Notes under the pieces: generated by a model
Seen by the model: the letters and a program-made list of their open reading frames with translations, nothing else
Told to the model about the DNA's origin: nothing
Databases searched by the model: none
Shown: piece after piece, positions 7,572 to 14,742 of the stretch
Position numbering within the stretch: the stretch's first letter is position 1
How the letters are laid out: the number at the start of each line of letters is the position of its first letter
Assembly (NCBI GenBank): GCA_040392805.1
Contig: JBEBVI010000030.1
Span: forward strand, 1-19,659
Source of the DNA: Taibaiella helvus_B
Lineage (GTDB): Bacteria > Bacteroidota > Bacteroidia > Chitinophagales > Chitinophagaceae
Length of the DNA stretch: 19,659 nt
Direction of reading: 5' to 3'
Program-made: the position numbers and the translations under genes

Positions 7572-9614
7572 ATGCAACGGTCATATAAAATTTTCCTGCC
7601 CGCACATCGCACCCTGTTCAGCCTTCTGGCGTCCTTATTATTGTCCGGCTTTTCTGCTAAAGTCCATAGCCAATACCCTAGTCTCTTTTTTTTATATCAT
7701 CATAGCGCAACAGATACTTCGCGTATTATGGCAACAATTAATAAAGGTATTAAGCTAAAAGATAAAAACCAGGACAGCGCTCTGTATTATTTATATACCG
7801 CCCTGGAAGAAAGTAAAAAAAGAAACTATAACGATGGTATTGGCTATGCACTGTTTGGCATCGGCCTGACCTATATCATATGGAACAATAGCGATGCAGC
7901 GATGCATAACTTCGACAATGCAATTATATACTGTAAAAACTCCCTGCACTACAAATACATAGTACCGGCTTTATACAGTAACATAGGTTATTTACACTAT
8001 ATAAAAGGCAGTTACCCCACAGCTATCAGCTATTTCGACAGCTCCATACGGGAAGGATTAAGAATTGGTTTACCAACCAAAAGGGAACACCTTGCCGTAA
8101 CGTTGAATAACCTGGGAGGCATACATATAAAACTGGAACAAATTGAGCTGGCATTAAAATATCTGAACCAGGCAGAAGATATTTGCCGGAAAGGAAACTT
8201 TCCTCCCACACTGGCACTGACATTAGATAATAAGGCTGCGGTATGTAAGCTGCTGAAACAGGAAGAAAAAGCAGAACAGTATTACAAGGAAGGTATAGAA
8301 ATTGCTACTACCCATTCCGATATAGAATCAGTCAGCACTCTGGTAAGTCTGAAAACTGGCCTGGCAGAATTGAAACTGAAACAAGGAAAGGCACAGGAAG
8401 CATTGCAACTATTGAAAGAAGTACAGTTAAATAACTATACCTATTATAAAGAACATACCTCGATAAGTCCTACCTATACAATGGGTAGAATTTATCTTCA
8501 ATTAAAGGATTATAAAAATGCGGAACACTATCTGCTAAAGGCGTTGAAAGAATCAGCACAATTAGACATAAAAGATTACCTGACAGATATATACAAAGCA
8601 CTGACCACTGTTTACGATTCAACCGGCCATTATGCCAAGGCCCTACATTATCACTACGCCTACGAGCAACTCAAAGACAGCCTGCTGAATAAAGAAAAAG
8701 CAAAGGACATCAATGAGCTGGACATTAAATACAGGACCTCGGAAAAAGACCGGGAGCTTGTAGAAAAAAAACTCCAGATCAGTGAGCAGCAGAACAGGCT
8801 AAACATAATGTGGTTATGGATAGGAGGTATTTTACTGGGCACATTGTTTCTTACGCTCCTATTCATCATCCGTATACGCGCTAATCAGCAAAAGCATAAA
8901 GACCAGGCACGCCAGATCCACATCCTGAATCAGCAACAGGACCTGCTGATGCAACAACAGGAGATCAATCACCTGAATGACATCTTAAAAGGAGAAGAAA
9001 AAGAGCGCATCCGTATTGCAAGAGAATTGCATGACGGTATAGTCAGCAAGCTGATGGCCGTAAGGCTTCACTTTAACGGAGCACTGCAACACGCCACCAG
9101 CCTCACAGATAAAACCGACTTCGAGAATACCTTACAATACTTAGATGAAGCCACAACAGAGCTTCGTAAAACAGCGCATAACCTGATGCCGGAAACGGTA
9201 CTGCAAGGCGGCTTATTATCAGCGGTCTCTACTTATTGTGATATGCTGGCCGATGCTACGGATATAGAGATCCGGCTTCAGCACTTTGGCACACTCAACC
9301 GCTTCTCAAAGGATGTGGAGCTTTCCCTCTACCGTACCGTACAGGAACTGGTACTGAACGCAGTAAAACACGCTCAATGTACCCGGATCGTAGTAGAGGT
9401 TATTGCAGAAGACAACTACCTTTCCATAACTGTTGAAGACAACGGCACCGGCATCACAAAACAAAAGCAGGATGACGAAGGCAAGATGGGCCTTAAAAGT
9501 GTCCACACACGCATCAAAGCCCTGAACGGGAAGATAGACATATCCGGCAGAGAAGGAGCTGGTACTTCTGTTAATATGGAATTTGATACGAGGGAGTTTG
9601 AAGTGAAAAATTAA
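7572..9614 (+). CDS. TPR-containing sensor histidine kinase (HisKA_3 / HATPase_c)
   Basis: I chose the ATG at 7572 (680 aa) because it opens a signal-peptide-like stretch (residues about 12-33, ending FSAKVHSQ) and lies downstream of the -7 box. Residues 50-385 carry helical tetratricopeptide repeats, for example YALFGIGLTYIIWNN and ALYSNIGYLHYIKGSYPTAI. A coiled coil and a single membrane helix (about 413-436, WLWIGGILLGTLFLTLLF) precede a second coiled coil. The dimerisation domain contains IRIARELHDGI with the phospho-acceptor His487. The ATPase domain has the N box (ELVLNAVKHA, Asn596), DNGTGI and GLKSVHTRI. With this topology the TPR region faces the periplasm and the kinase the cytoplasm. 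It presumably phosphorylates the response regulator 195 nt downstream. Its signal is unknown; TPRs suggest protein contacts. Confidence 0.9.
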   Translation: MQRSYKIFLPAHRTLFSLLASLLLSGFSAKVHSQYPSLFFLYHHSATDTSRIMATINKGIKLKDKNQDSALYYLYTALEESKKRNYNDGIGYALFGIGLTYIIWNNSDAAMHNFDNAIIYCKNSLHYKYIVPALYSNIGYLHYIKGSYPTAISYFDSSIREGLRIGLPTKREHLAVTLNNLGGIHIKLEQIELALKYLNQAEDICRKGNFPPTLALTLDNKAAVCKLLKQEEKAEQYYKEGIEIATTHSDIESVSTLVSLKTGLAELKLKQGKAQEALQLLKEVQLNNYTYYKEHTSISPTYTMGRIYLQLKDYKNAEHYLLKALKESAQLDIKDYLTDIYKALTTVYDSTGHYAKALHYHYAYEQLKDSLLNKEKAKDINELDIKYRTSEKDRELVEKKLQISEQQNRLNIMWLWIGGILLGTLFLTLLFIIRIRANQQKHKDQARQIHILNQQQDLLMQQQEINHLNDILKGEEKERIRIARELHDGIVSKLMAVRLHFNGALQHATSLTDKTDFENTLQYLDEATTELRKTAHNLMPETVLQGGLLSAVSTYCDMLADATDIEIRLQHFGTLNRFSKDVELSLYRTVQELVLNAVKHAQCTRIVVEVIAEDNYLSITVEDNGTGITKQKQDDEGKMGLKSVHTRIKALNGKIDISGREGAGTSVNMEFDTREFEVKN

Positions 9615-9668
9615 AGGAGAAGAGTGAATAAATGAACAATGAGATGAAGCGTTTTGAGGGGGTGAGGA

Positions 9669-9698
9669 TTGAAACGGATAGTTCAGTTAGTATCTTTG
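9669..9698 (+). promoter_or_regulatory. Promoter (TTG-N19-TATCTTTG) of the response regulator
   Basis: TTG at 9669-9671 and TATCTTTG at 9691-9698 are separated by 19 nt, an excellent fit to the Bacteroidota -33/-7 pattern. It lies in the gap after the kinase stop. Transcription would start near 9705, giving a leader of about 105 nt. The regulator can therefore be expressed independently of the kinase. Confidence 0.7.
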
Positions 9699-9809
9699 TT
9701 TCTTTGCCCTCCGTTGCCCCATTGCGTGAAACAATCAGGCTATCCAATAAATAACTAACTTTAACTAAAGAAAAACAACCTACTCCCACACATTTAAAGA
9801 TATAACAAA

Positions 9810-10457
9810 ATGCCAATCAGGATTATCATCACAGATGATCACCCATTGATAGTAGGCGGATTGCACAGTATCCTGAAGTCGTCACCCCAGATTGAAGTGA
9901 TAGCTACTTATAATAGTGGCGATGACTTACTGGAAGGGCTGAAGAAAGGCCTGCCTGATGTATTGCTAACAGACCTGCAAATGCCGGGCAGCTACTCCGG
10001 TATTGACCTGATCCGCATCCTGAGACAATCTTATCCGCAACTACCCATCCTGGTATTAACCGCACAGGAGGCCATCTTTAATGTAAAAGATATCATGGCT
10101 CATGGATGCAATGGTTATCTTTTGAAAAATACCACCGATCTGAATATGCTGGTTCAGGCTATTGAACAGGTACACGATGGCGAGCTGTTTCTTGAGCCTT
10201 CGCTTCAAAAGAAAATGCTGAAGGCCGTGTTTCATAGTCATTCGGAAAAAGAAAAACCCGCCCAGATCATCACACAAAGACAGGTGGAGATTATCCGGCT
10301 AATAGCCGAGGGCAACTCCAGTCCTCAGATAGCGGAAAAACTGTTTGTCAGCGTGCGGACAATTGAAACGCATCGCCAGCGCATTATGCAAAAGCTGGAT
10401 GTCAGTAATGTAGTCAGCTTATTAAAGAAAGCCAGCGAATTGGGCATTCTGTCCTGA
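9810..10457 (+). CDS. NarL/FixJ-family DNA-binding response regulator
   Basis: This 215-aa protein has the usual receiver plus LuxR-type HTH layout. In the receiver (1-125) the acidic pair is Asp9-Asp10, the phosphorylation site is Asp55 (LLTDLQMPG), the switch Thr is at 84 (LVLTAQ) and the conserved Lys is at 106 (YLLKNTT). The HTH (about 152-210) carries ITQRQVEIIRLIAEG, then SSPQIAEKLFVSVRTIETHR and RIMQKLDV. All residues needed for phosphorylation and DNA binding are present. HisKA_3 kinases normally pair with NarL-type regulators, so the upstream kinase is the likely partner. The regulon cannot be inferred from the window. Confidence 0.93.
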   Translation: MPIRIIITDDHPLIVGGLHSILKSSPQIEVIATYNSGDDLLEGLKKGLPDVLLTDLQMPGSYSGIDLIRILRQSYPQLPILVLTAQEAIFNVKDIMAHGCNGYLLKNTTDLNMLVQAIEQVHDGELFLEPSLQKKMLKAVFHSHSEKEKPAQIITQRQVEIIRLIAEGNSSPQIAEKLFVSVRTIETHRQRIMQKLDVSNVVSLLKKASELGILS

Positions 10458-10707
10458 CGGGAGTATGGCAGATGTTAGTCGATTTTGTTATAAAACACAC
10501 ATACGGGCTTTGTTAAATCTGATCCTGCCCTGTTGTGCAAAGGCTGGATTCAGAAATTACCTCTATATACGGCTAACAGGCGATATTTTGGTGTTAATGC
10601 CCGCTTTTGATGGTTCATGCATTTTTACTGTTTAGTTAACTGCTGTAACAGGTCTTGGTGTTTGTTAAATTCAGTGCACAGTAGCCAGTCTGAAAGGCAA
10701 TTTTTTT

Positions 10708-10715
10708 TATCTTTG
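10708..10715 (+). promoter_or_regulatory. -7 box TATCTTTG directly ahead of the DUF4834 gene
   Basis: TATCTTTG fits the -7 consensus exactly but ends only 4 nt before the ATG at 10720, so a transcript from it would be leaderless or nearly so. No TTG sits at the right distance upstream. It is either a true leaderless promoter or a chance match. Confidence 0.4.
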
Positions 10716-10719
10716 AACC

Positions 10720-10941
10720 ATGTTTAGATTTTTTCTTATTCTGATTCTGTTATTCTTCATTATCAGATTTTTACTCCGCTTTCTGCTACCCGTATTAAAG
10801 ATGACGAATATGACCAATCGTCACCTGGACGAGATTAAGAGGAAAATGGAAAATATGCAACAACAAGGATCAGGCCGAAACAACACGTCACAGCAAAAGA
10901 AAGTAGACGGGGAATATATAGATTATGAAGAAGTAAAATAA
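10720..10941 (+). CDS. DUF4834 family small membrane protein
   Basis: The 73-aa protein begins with one hydrophobic helix (about 2-27, FRFFLILILLFFIIRFLLRF), followed by a charged linker (about 34-61) and the acidic ending GEYIDYEEVK. That layout and the ending match the uncharacterised DUF4834 family of Bacteroidota; no function is known. It is probably anchored in the inner membrane. The gene stands alone between the response regulator (262 nt upstream) and a strong terminator. Confidence 0.8.
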   Translation: MFRFFLILILLFFIIRFLLRFLLPVLKMTNMTNRHLDEIKRKMENMQQQGSGRNNTSQQKKVDGEYIDYEEVK

Positions 10942-10961
10942 AATCGGCATTCAATCACTTC

Positions 10962-11001
10962 AAATAAAGAGGCAGCGTGCATTTACGCTGCCTTTTTATT
11001 T
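10962..11001. terminator. Strong bidirectional intrinsic terminator
   Basis: The core arms AGGCAGCGT (10970-10978) and ACGCTGCCT (10985-10993) pair perfectly around a GCATTT loop. The flanks AAATAAAG and TTTTATTT extend the pairing by 8 bp with one G-T wobble, to 17 bp in all. T-rich tracts on both sides let it end transcription from the DUF4834 gene (plus) and from the convergent glucosaminidase gene (minus). Confidence 0.92.
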
Positions 11002-11022
11002 ATATCACAATACCGGTGCTCA

Positions 11023-12717
11023 TCAGGGCTTTACTTTCAGCTTCATACCCGGTACTATTTTCTTTGCACTTCCTAATTTATTCATCTTCTGCAATTGTGA
11101 TACGGTTATATTATACCTGTTGGCAATACTAAACAAGGTTTCTCCTTTCTTTACCGTATGTGTGCTTGCCCGCGATGCCGCCTTAGGGTGGGTAGCAGGT
11201 GAAGGTTGCCTTGGGGTATTGGACTGCTGTACCGTATTTGCTGCAGGAACGGTCGTTACGCTTTCCTGCTCCGTATATTGCTTACTCGACTTAGGCTCAA
11301 ACTCGCGGTCTGAAGCGTAAACAGTCTTATCCATGTGCGCTTTCAGTTTTTCCAGCGGTGTCATTTCTTTCGTATCCTGTTGTTGCTGTGGTGCGCGTGT
11401 TTGTGTCATAGTTTCTTCCACTGCCGGCTCATCAGCTATATTTACACGCTCCACTTTTGCTGTTCCGGCTTTAGCACCTTCTTCCTTCCTGTATTCTACA
11501 ACAGCTTCGTTTGTATATTTCTTACTTCTTTCTGTCGCCACATAATTTTTTTCGTTATCGGCATTGGAAGACGTGTAAGCACGACCGGTGACGGCAACAT
11601 TAGTTTGCTGTCCCCTGGTTGCATATACCTGTGGTTTATTGTCGGCGGGGTTTCTTAACTGTAGCACCGTTCCGGCAACAGGCTCTTCTCCTTTTTCCAG
11701 GTGATTAAATGCACGGAGCTGCTGCAATTGTATACCTTCATGTTGACTGATCTGCAATAGTGTTTCGCCCTGAGTAACTACATGCTGATCTTTATTACCT
11801 GTTCTCGGCTTTCTTTCGAGGTAAATAAACATATCGGCTTCCAAAGGCGCATCCGGCAGATCATTATACTCGAGTAGTTTGGCATAGCGTATTTTATTCT
11901 TGATCGCATATTCGAGCAGCATATCACCCTTACGTGCATAAAAGCCCTTCAGGCCGTTTTTGCTGGTACTTTCGTAATAGTTGACTACCACACCGGTCTT
12001 AACAGCATCATCCGCAGTAAGTGCTGCTTTCGAAACCATGATTTCATCGTCTGCCTGCTCTGGCATATCCGGTTCCTCTTTATGCACATCCTGGTCATTA
12101 GGAATATACTCGCCTGATGCTTGATTTTTTGTCCTCCGCACCTGCGGCAATGGCGTATTTCCGGCGGAGGCAAGCAATATCTCGGTTCCCTTATCAGACA
12201 TGGCCACATAGGTATACTCCTGTAAATTAAAATCCTCTATGGTCTTAATAATTTTCTTGGCATAACTCGGGTTGGTAGCATATCCGCAACGCTTCAGCCC
12301 GTAAGCCCACCCGGAATAGTCGGTAGGCGACAAATTAAACAGGGAGCTATAGCGCTTATTATTTTTCAGGAAATCGGAATGATCTTTATAAGAATGCAAG
12401 GAGGAAGGATATTTCCTGAAACATTCGTCTCTGGCATCATCGGTGTAGGCGTATGTTTCTCCACTCCATGTGGACTTGCATTTAATACCGAAATGGTTTT
12501 GTGCATTCTGGCATAGTTCACTGCTGCCCGCGCCCGTTTCAAATATACCCTGTGCCAGCTTAATAGAGGCCGGTACACCTGTCCTTCTTTGCTCTTCAAT
12601 AGCCAGGTCTTTAAATTTTTCAATATAAGCCTGTACCTGCTCATTATAAGAGCGTTGTGCATACCCGATGAATGCTGATGCGGTAATGCTGAGAAGTAAT
12701 ATAATTTTCCGGATCAT
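11023..12717 (-). CDS. Secreted peptidoglycan glucosaminidase (GH73-type) with C-terminal LysM domains
   Basis: The 564-aa protein has a signal peptide (1-20, IILLLSITASAFIGYAQ). Residues 25-170 form a FlgJ/LytD-like glucosaminidase domain that cleaves glycan bonds in peptidoglycan: GVPASIKLAQGIFETGAGSS with the expected catalytic Glu60, then NHFGIKC, a conserved YPS...HSDFL and GYATNPSYA. A degenerate LysM-like segment lies near 245-300 (GFYARKGDMLLEYAIKN), a LysM at about 308-355 (VVTQGETLLQIS) and a final LysM at about 520-564 (HTVKKGETLFSIANRYNITV). Between the last two is a low-complexity linker of about 160 residues rich in Q, T, K and E. It should act in the periplasm or at the outer envelope, held to glycan by its LysM domains, with a role in cell separation or wall turnover. 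It follows the O-methyltransferase gene by 74 nt and may be cotranscribed with it. Confidence 0.92.
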   Translation of the reverse strand: MIRKIILLLSITASAFIGYAQRSYNEQVQAYIEKFKDLAIEEQRRTGVPASIKLAQGIFETGAGSSELCQNAQNHFGIKCKSTWSGETYAYTDDARDECFRKYPSSLHSYKDHSDFLKNNKRYSSLFNLSPTDYSGWAYGLKRCGYATNPSYAKKIIKTIEDFNLQEYTYVAMSDKGTEILLASAGNTPLPQVRRTKNQASGEYIPNDQDVHKEEPDMPEQADDEIMVSKAALTADDAVKTGVVVNYYESTSKNGLKGFYARKGDMLLEYAIKNKIRYAKLLEYNDLPDAPLEADMFIYLERKPRTGNKDQHVVTQGETLLQISQHEGIQLQQLRAFNHLEKGEEPVAGTVLQLRNPADNKPQVYATRGQQTNVAVTGRAYTSSNADNEKNYVATERSKKYTNEAVVEYRKEEGAKAGTAKVERVNIADEPAVEETMTQTRAPQQQQDTKEMTPLEKLKAHMDKTVYASDREFEPKSSKQYTEQESVTTVPAANTVQQSNTPRQPSPATHPKAASRASTHTVKKGETLFSIANRYNITVSQLQKMNKLGSAKKIVPGMKLKVKP

Positions 12718-12791
12718 ACAGTAAAATTAAATGGCTTTAATGCCCGGTTAGCAATCTGAAATAATAATATATTTTTTAATAAAGCAATATC

Positions 12792-13442
12792 TCACTCTTT
12801 TTTCCGGATGAGCATAAGCCCGTCCCTGATGGGCAGGATCACCTGCTCCACCCTGTCGTCTTCCGCAATCTTCTTATTGAATTCGTGTATATGCTGTGAT
12901 GCGGCGCTTTGCTGCTCCACAGGCAATATTACCTGTCCGTGAAACAATACGTTATCCGCAATAATGATCGCCCCCGGATGCATACGATCTATCAACAGAT
13001 CGAAATATAACCCGTAGTTCTTCTTATCTGCGTCTATGAAAGCGAGATCAAACGTACCTTCTATATCATGGAGCATCGATTCCGCTTCGCCTATATGCTG
13101 TATAATGCGATCCTGTACACCGGCCTGCTGCCAGTACGTGTTCCTCATATCCTGGAGCGATGCATCGATATCTATGGTATGTAACTTTCCACCCTGTTGT
13201 AAGCCGTAAGCAAGTGTAATGGCGGAATAGCCGGTATACGTGCCTAACTCTACCGCCAGCCGGGGTTTCAGCATCTGGCTGATCATTTTCAGCGCCATCC
13301 CCTGCAAGTGGCCCGATATCATGTGCGCACCCCGCACATGGGCATTGGTTTCCCTGTTTAATGCCTCCAGCGCCGCCGGCTCAGGCGTTGTGTACTGCTC
13401 GGCATAAAAGTTTATCGGGTCGGGCGTAATTACGTGTTGCAT
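12792..13442 (-). CDS. Class I SAM-dependent O-methyltransferase (Methyltransf_3, COMT-like)
   Basis: This 216-aa protein is of normal length for the family. The SAM-binding motif I is VELGTYTGYS (64-73). HTIDID (88-93) is the acidic strand that binds the SAM ribose, and FDLAFIDADKKNY (131-143) and IIIADNVLFHG (159-169) carry the metal ligands expected in this family (Asp137, Asp163, Asn164). These enzymes methylate hydroxyl groups of small catechol-like molecules with Mg2+; the substrate here is unknown. It is cytosolic, with no signal peptide. It lies 152 nt downstream of the LOG gene on the same strand. A TAAACTTG box (13450-13457) near the ATG is only a weak promoter candidate. Confidence 0.9.
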   Translation of the reverse strand: MQHVITPDPINFYAEQYTTPEPAALEALNRETNAHVRGAHMISGHLQGMALKMISQMLKPRLAVELGTYTGYSAITLAYGLQQGGKLHTIDIDASLQDMRNTYWQQAGVQDRIIQHIGEAESMLHDIEGTFDLAFIDADKKNYGLYFDLLIDRMHPGAIIIADNVLFHGQVILPVEQQSAASQHIHEFNKKIAEDDRVEQVILPIRDGLMLIRKKE

Positions 13443-13594
13443 ATAGAGGCAAGTTTAGAATGTCAAAACAGACCAGCTTAGTTTATTGCTATAAAGGCAC
13501 AGGATTGACTTCATCAAACTGAAGTTTCTTATGCCTGGCAATAATCCTGAGTTTAATCCTGTTATCCACATCTGTTTTAACTTTTGACTTAAAA

Positions 13595-14293
13595 TTAAAA
13601 ATTCGGCTTTAACTTATTATGCGTATAAAACTCCCGTATATAATTTACCACTTCATCACTCGTGTCAAATATCTTGACCAGGTCTAAATCTCCCGGGCTG
13701 ATATTGGACTCCCGGTCTAACATAACTTTACGCATCCATTCAAAAAGGCCTCCCCAATAATCTGAACCTACACAGACCAGTGGCGTCTGGGTAAATTTGC
13801 GCGTCTGGATAAGCGTAGCCACTTCGAAGAATTCATCCATAGTTCCCCATCCTCCCGGCATCATTACAAAACCCTGGGCATATTTGGTAAACATGACCTT
13901 ACGCACAAAGAAATAGTCAAAATTCAGGTTTTTATCAATATCAATATAGGGATTGAAGTGTTGCTCAAAAGGTAATGTAATATTCAGGCCTACAGATTTT
14001 CCTCCCGCCAGGTGGGCACCTTTATTGGCAGCCTCCATAATACCGGGCCCGCCGCCACTGATGATACCAAATCCTTCTTTTGAAAGCTTAAGTGCAATAT
14101 CTGCTGCAATTTCGTAGTATTTATGTCCGGGCTGGGTACGTGCCGATCCGAAAATGGATACGCAGGGGCCAATCTTAGCCAGGTTCTCAAAACCCTCTAC
14201 AAACTCCGCCATAATTTTAAAAATCTGCCAGCTTGAATGAGCCTGAGGTTCGTTCCAGTTTCTTAATTTTATTTTCTGCAGTTGATCCTTCAT
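13595..14293 (-). CDS. TIGR00730 / LOG-family Rossmann protein (nucleoside 5'-monophosphate phosphoribohydrolase)
   Basis: The 232-aa protein shows the LOG signature: VSIFGSART (45-53), ISGGGPGIMEAANKGAH (78-94) and PGGWGTMDEFFE (146-157). The PGGxGTxxE motif holds the catalytic Glu154 and the phosphate-binding loop. Such enzymes split AMP-type nucleotides or cytokinin ribosides into base and ribose 5-phosphate; older annotations as lysine decarboxylase are wrong. In bacteria that are not plant-associated the role is probably nucleotide salvage. The start is supported by an AAAAGGA ribosome binding site 4 nt upstream and a -7 box 61 nt upstream. It may be the first gene of a minus-strand unit with the O-methyltransferase. 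Confidence 0.9.
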   Translation of the reverse strand: MKDQLQKIKLRNWNEPQAHSSWQIFKIMAEFVEGFENLAKIGPCVSIFGSARTQPGHKYYEIAADIALKLSKEGFGIISGGGPGIMEAANKGAHLAGGKSVGLNITLPFEQHFNPYIDIDKNLNFDYFFVRKVMFTKYAQGFVMMPGGWGTMDEFFEVATLIQTRKFTQTPLVCVGSDYWGGLFEWMRKVMLDRESNISPGDLDLVKIFDTSDEVVNYIREFYTHNKLKPNF

Positions 14294-14353
14294 TAAGTCC
14301 TTTTAATATGCTGCAATAGAAGATTCTTTATCTTCTTTTTAACACAAACAGCG

Positions 14354-14361
14354 CAAAGATA
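14354..14361 (-). promoter_or_regulatory. -7 box TATCTTTG of the LOG-family gene
   Basis: On the minus strand the sequence reads TATCTTTG, an exact -7 consensus, 61 nt ahead of the ATG at 14293. No good TTG lies at the required upstream distance, so the -33 element is weak. A start near 14347 would leave a leader of about 55 nt containing the AAAAGGA ribosome binding site. Confidence 0.5.
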
Positions 14362-14462
14362 AGTTTTAAATATATTGTAGTATGTTGACAAGATGTAAAG
14401 AACACTTAAATGAGAGAAGGGGAATTTTCAGTATGCTTTTGCGATATCGTTTGAATTTTCAC

Positions 14463-14494
14463 GCTAAGAGACAAAGGAAGGCTAAGAGACAAAG
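14463..14494. repeat. Two 14-bp direct copies of GCTAAGAGACAAAG, 18 bp apart
   Basis: GCTAAGAGACAAAG occurs at 14463-14476 and exactly again at 14481-14494. It resembles the degenerate C-GCTAAGACGCAAAG type repeats that, from memory, litter intergenic DNA in Bacteroidota and some other bacteria. No function is assigned. Confidence 0.65.
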
Positions 14495-14665
14495 ATTTTG
14501 GTGGGACACTTTTCCAGCCGAACTCCTCTTTACCGTGATAGTCGGATATACTCTTAGCCAGCAGCCTAAAACAAAAAACATACAATTTAATATTAATATA
14601 GTTTTGGCATGAAAATAACTTTTTGCCGAACTTATATATAAATGTAGTACCTGTAATAATTGTCG

Positions 14666-14680
14666 AGAACGGACCGTTCT
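14666..14680. promoter_or_regulatory. Perfect 15-bp palindrome AGAACGGACCGTTCT, possible operator
   Basis: The two 7-bp halves AGAACGG and CCGTTCT are exact complements about a single central base. A one-base loop makes an RNA hairpin unlikely over its full length, so a dimeric repressor site (TetR-like in appearance) is the better reading. It lies 62 nt before the tgt ATG and no regulator gene is next to it. Terminator function is less likely, although T-rich DNA follows. Confidence 0.4.
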
Positions 14681-14727
14681 AACATTTTTTCAATATTATC
14701 ACAAAATTAGATACCATGTAATTTCTG

Positions 14728-14735
14728 TACTTTCG
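14728..14735 (+). promoter_or_regulatory. Possible -7 box TACTTTCG of tgt
   Basis: TACTTTCG differs from TAnnTTTG at one position and ends 7 nt before the tgt ATG, implying an almost leaderless transcript. No TTG lies 19-21 nt upstream. Weak support only. Confidence 0.3.
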
Positions 14736-14742
14736 CAGCTTT

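Larger units (their letters stand above)
14294..14742. other. 449-bp divergent intergenic region with promoter boxes, direct repeat and palindrome
   Basis: The region lies between the minus-strand LOG gene and plus-strand tgt. It holds the LOG -7 box, an 18-bp-period direct repeat (14463-14494), a 15-bp palindrome (14666-14680) and a possible tgt -7 box, each listed separately. A 76-codon open frame at 14382-14612 lacks protein-like composition and overlaps the direct repeat; I do not call it a gene. Confidence 0.6.

Noticed and set aside
13508..13525. Hairpin ACTTCA-TCAAAC-TGAAGT between the LOG and O-methyltransferase genes
   Set aside because: A 6-bp AT-rich stem with no T run on the minus strand; probably chance.
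14382..14612. 76-codon open frame between the LOG gene and tgt
   Set aside because: It contains the GCTAAGAGACAAAG direct repeat, is Arg/Lys-rich without domains, and has no promoter or ribosome binding site.
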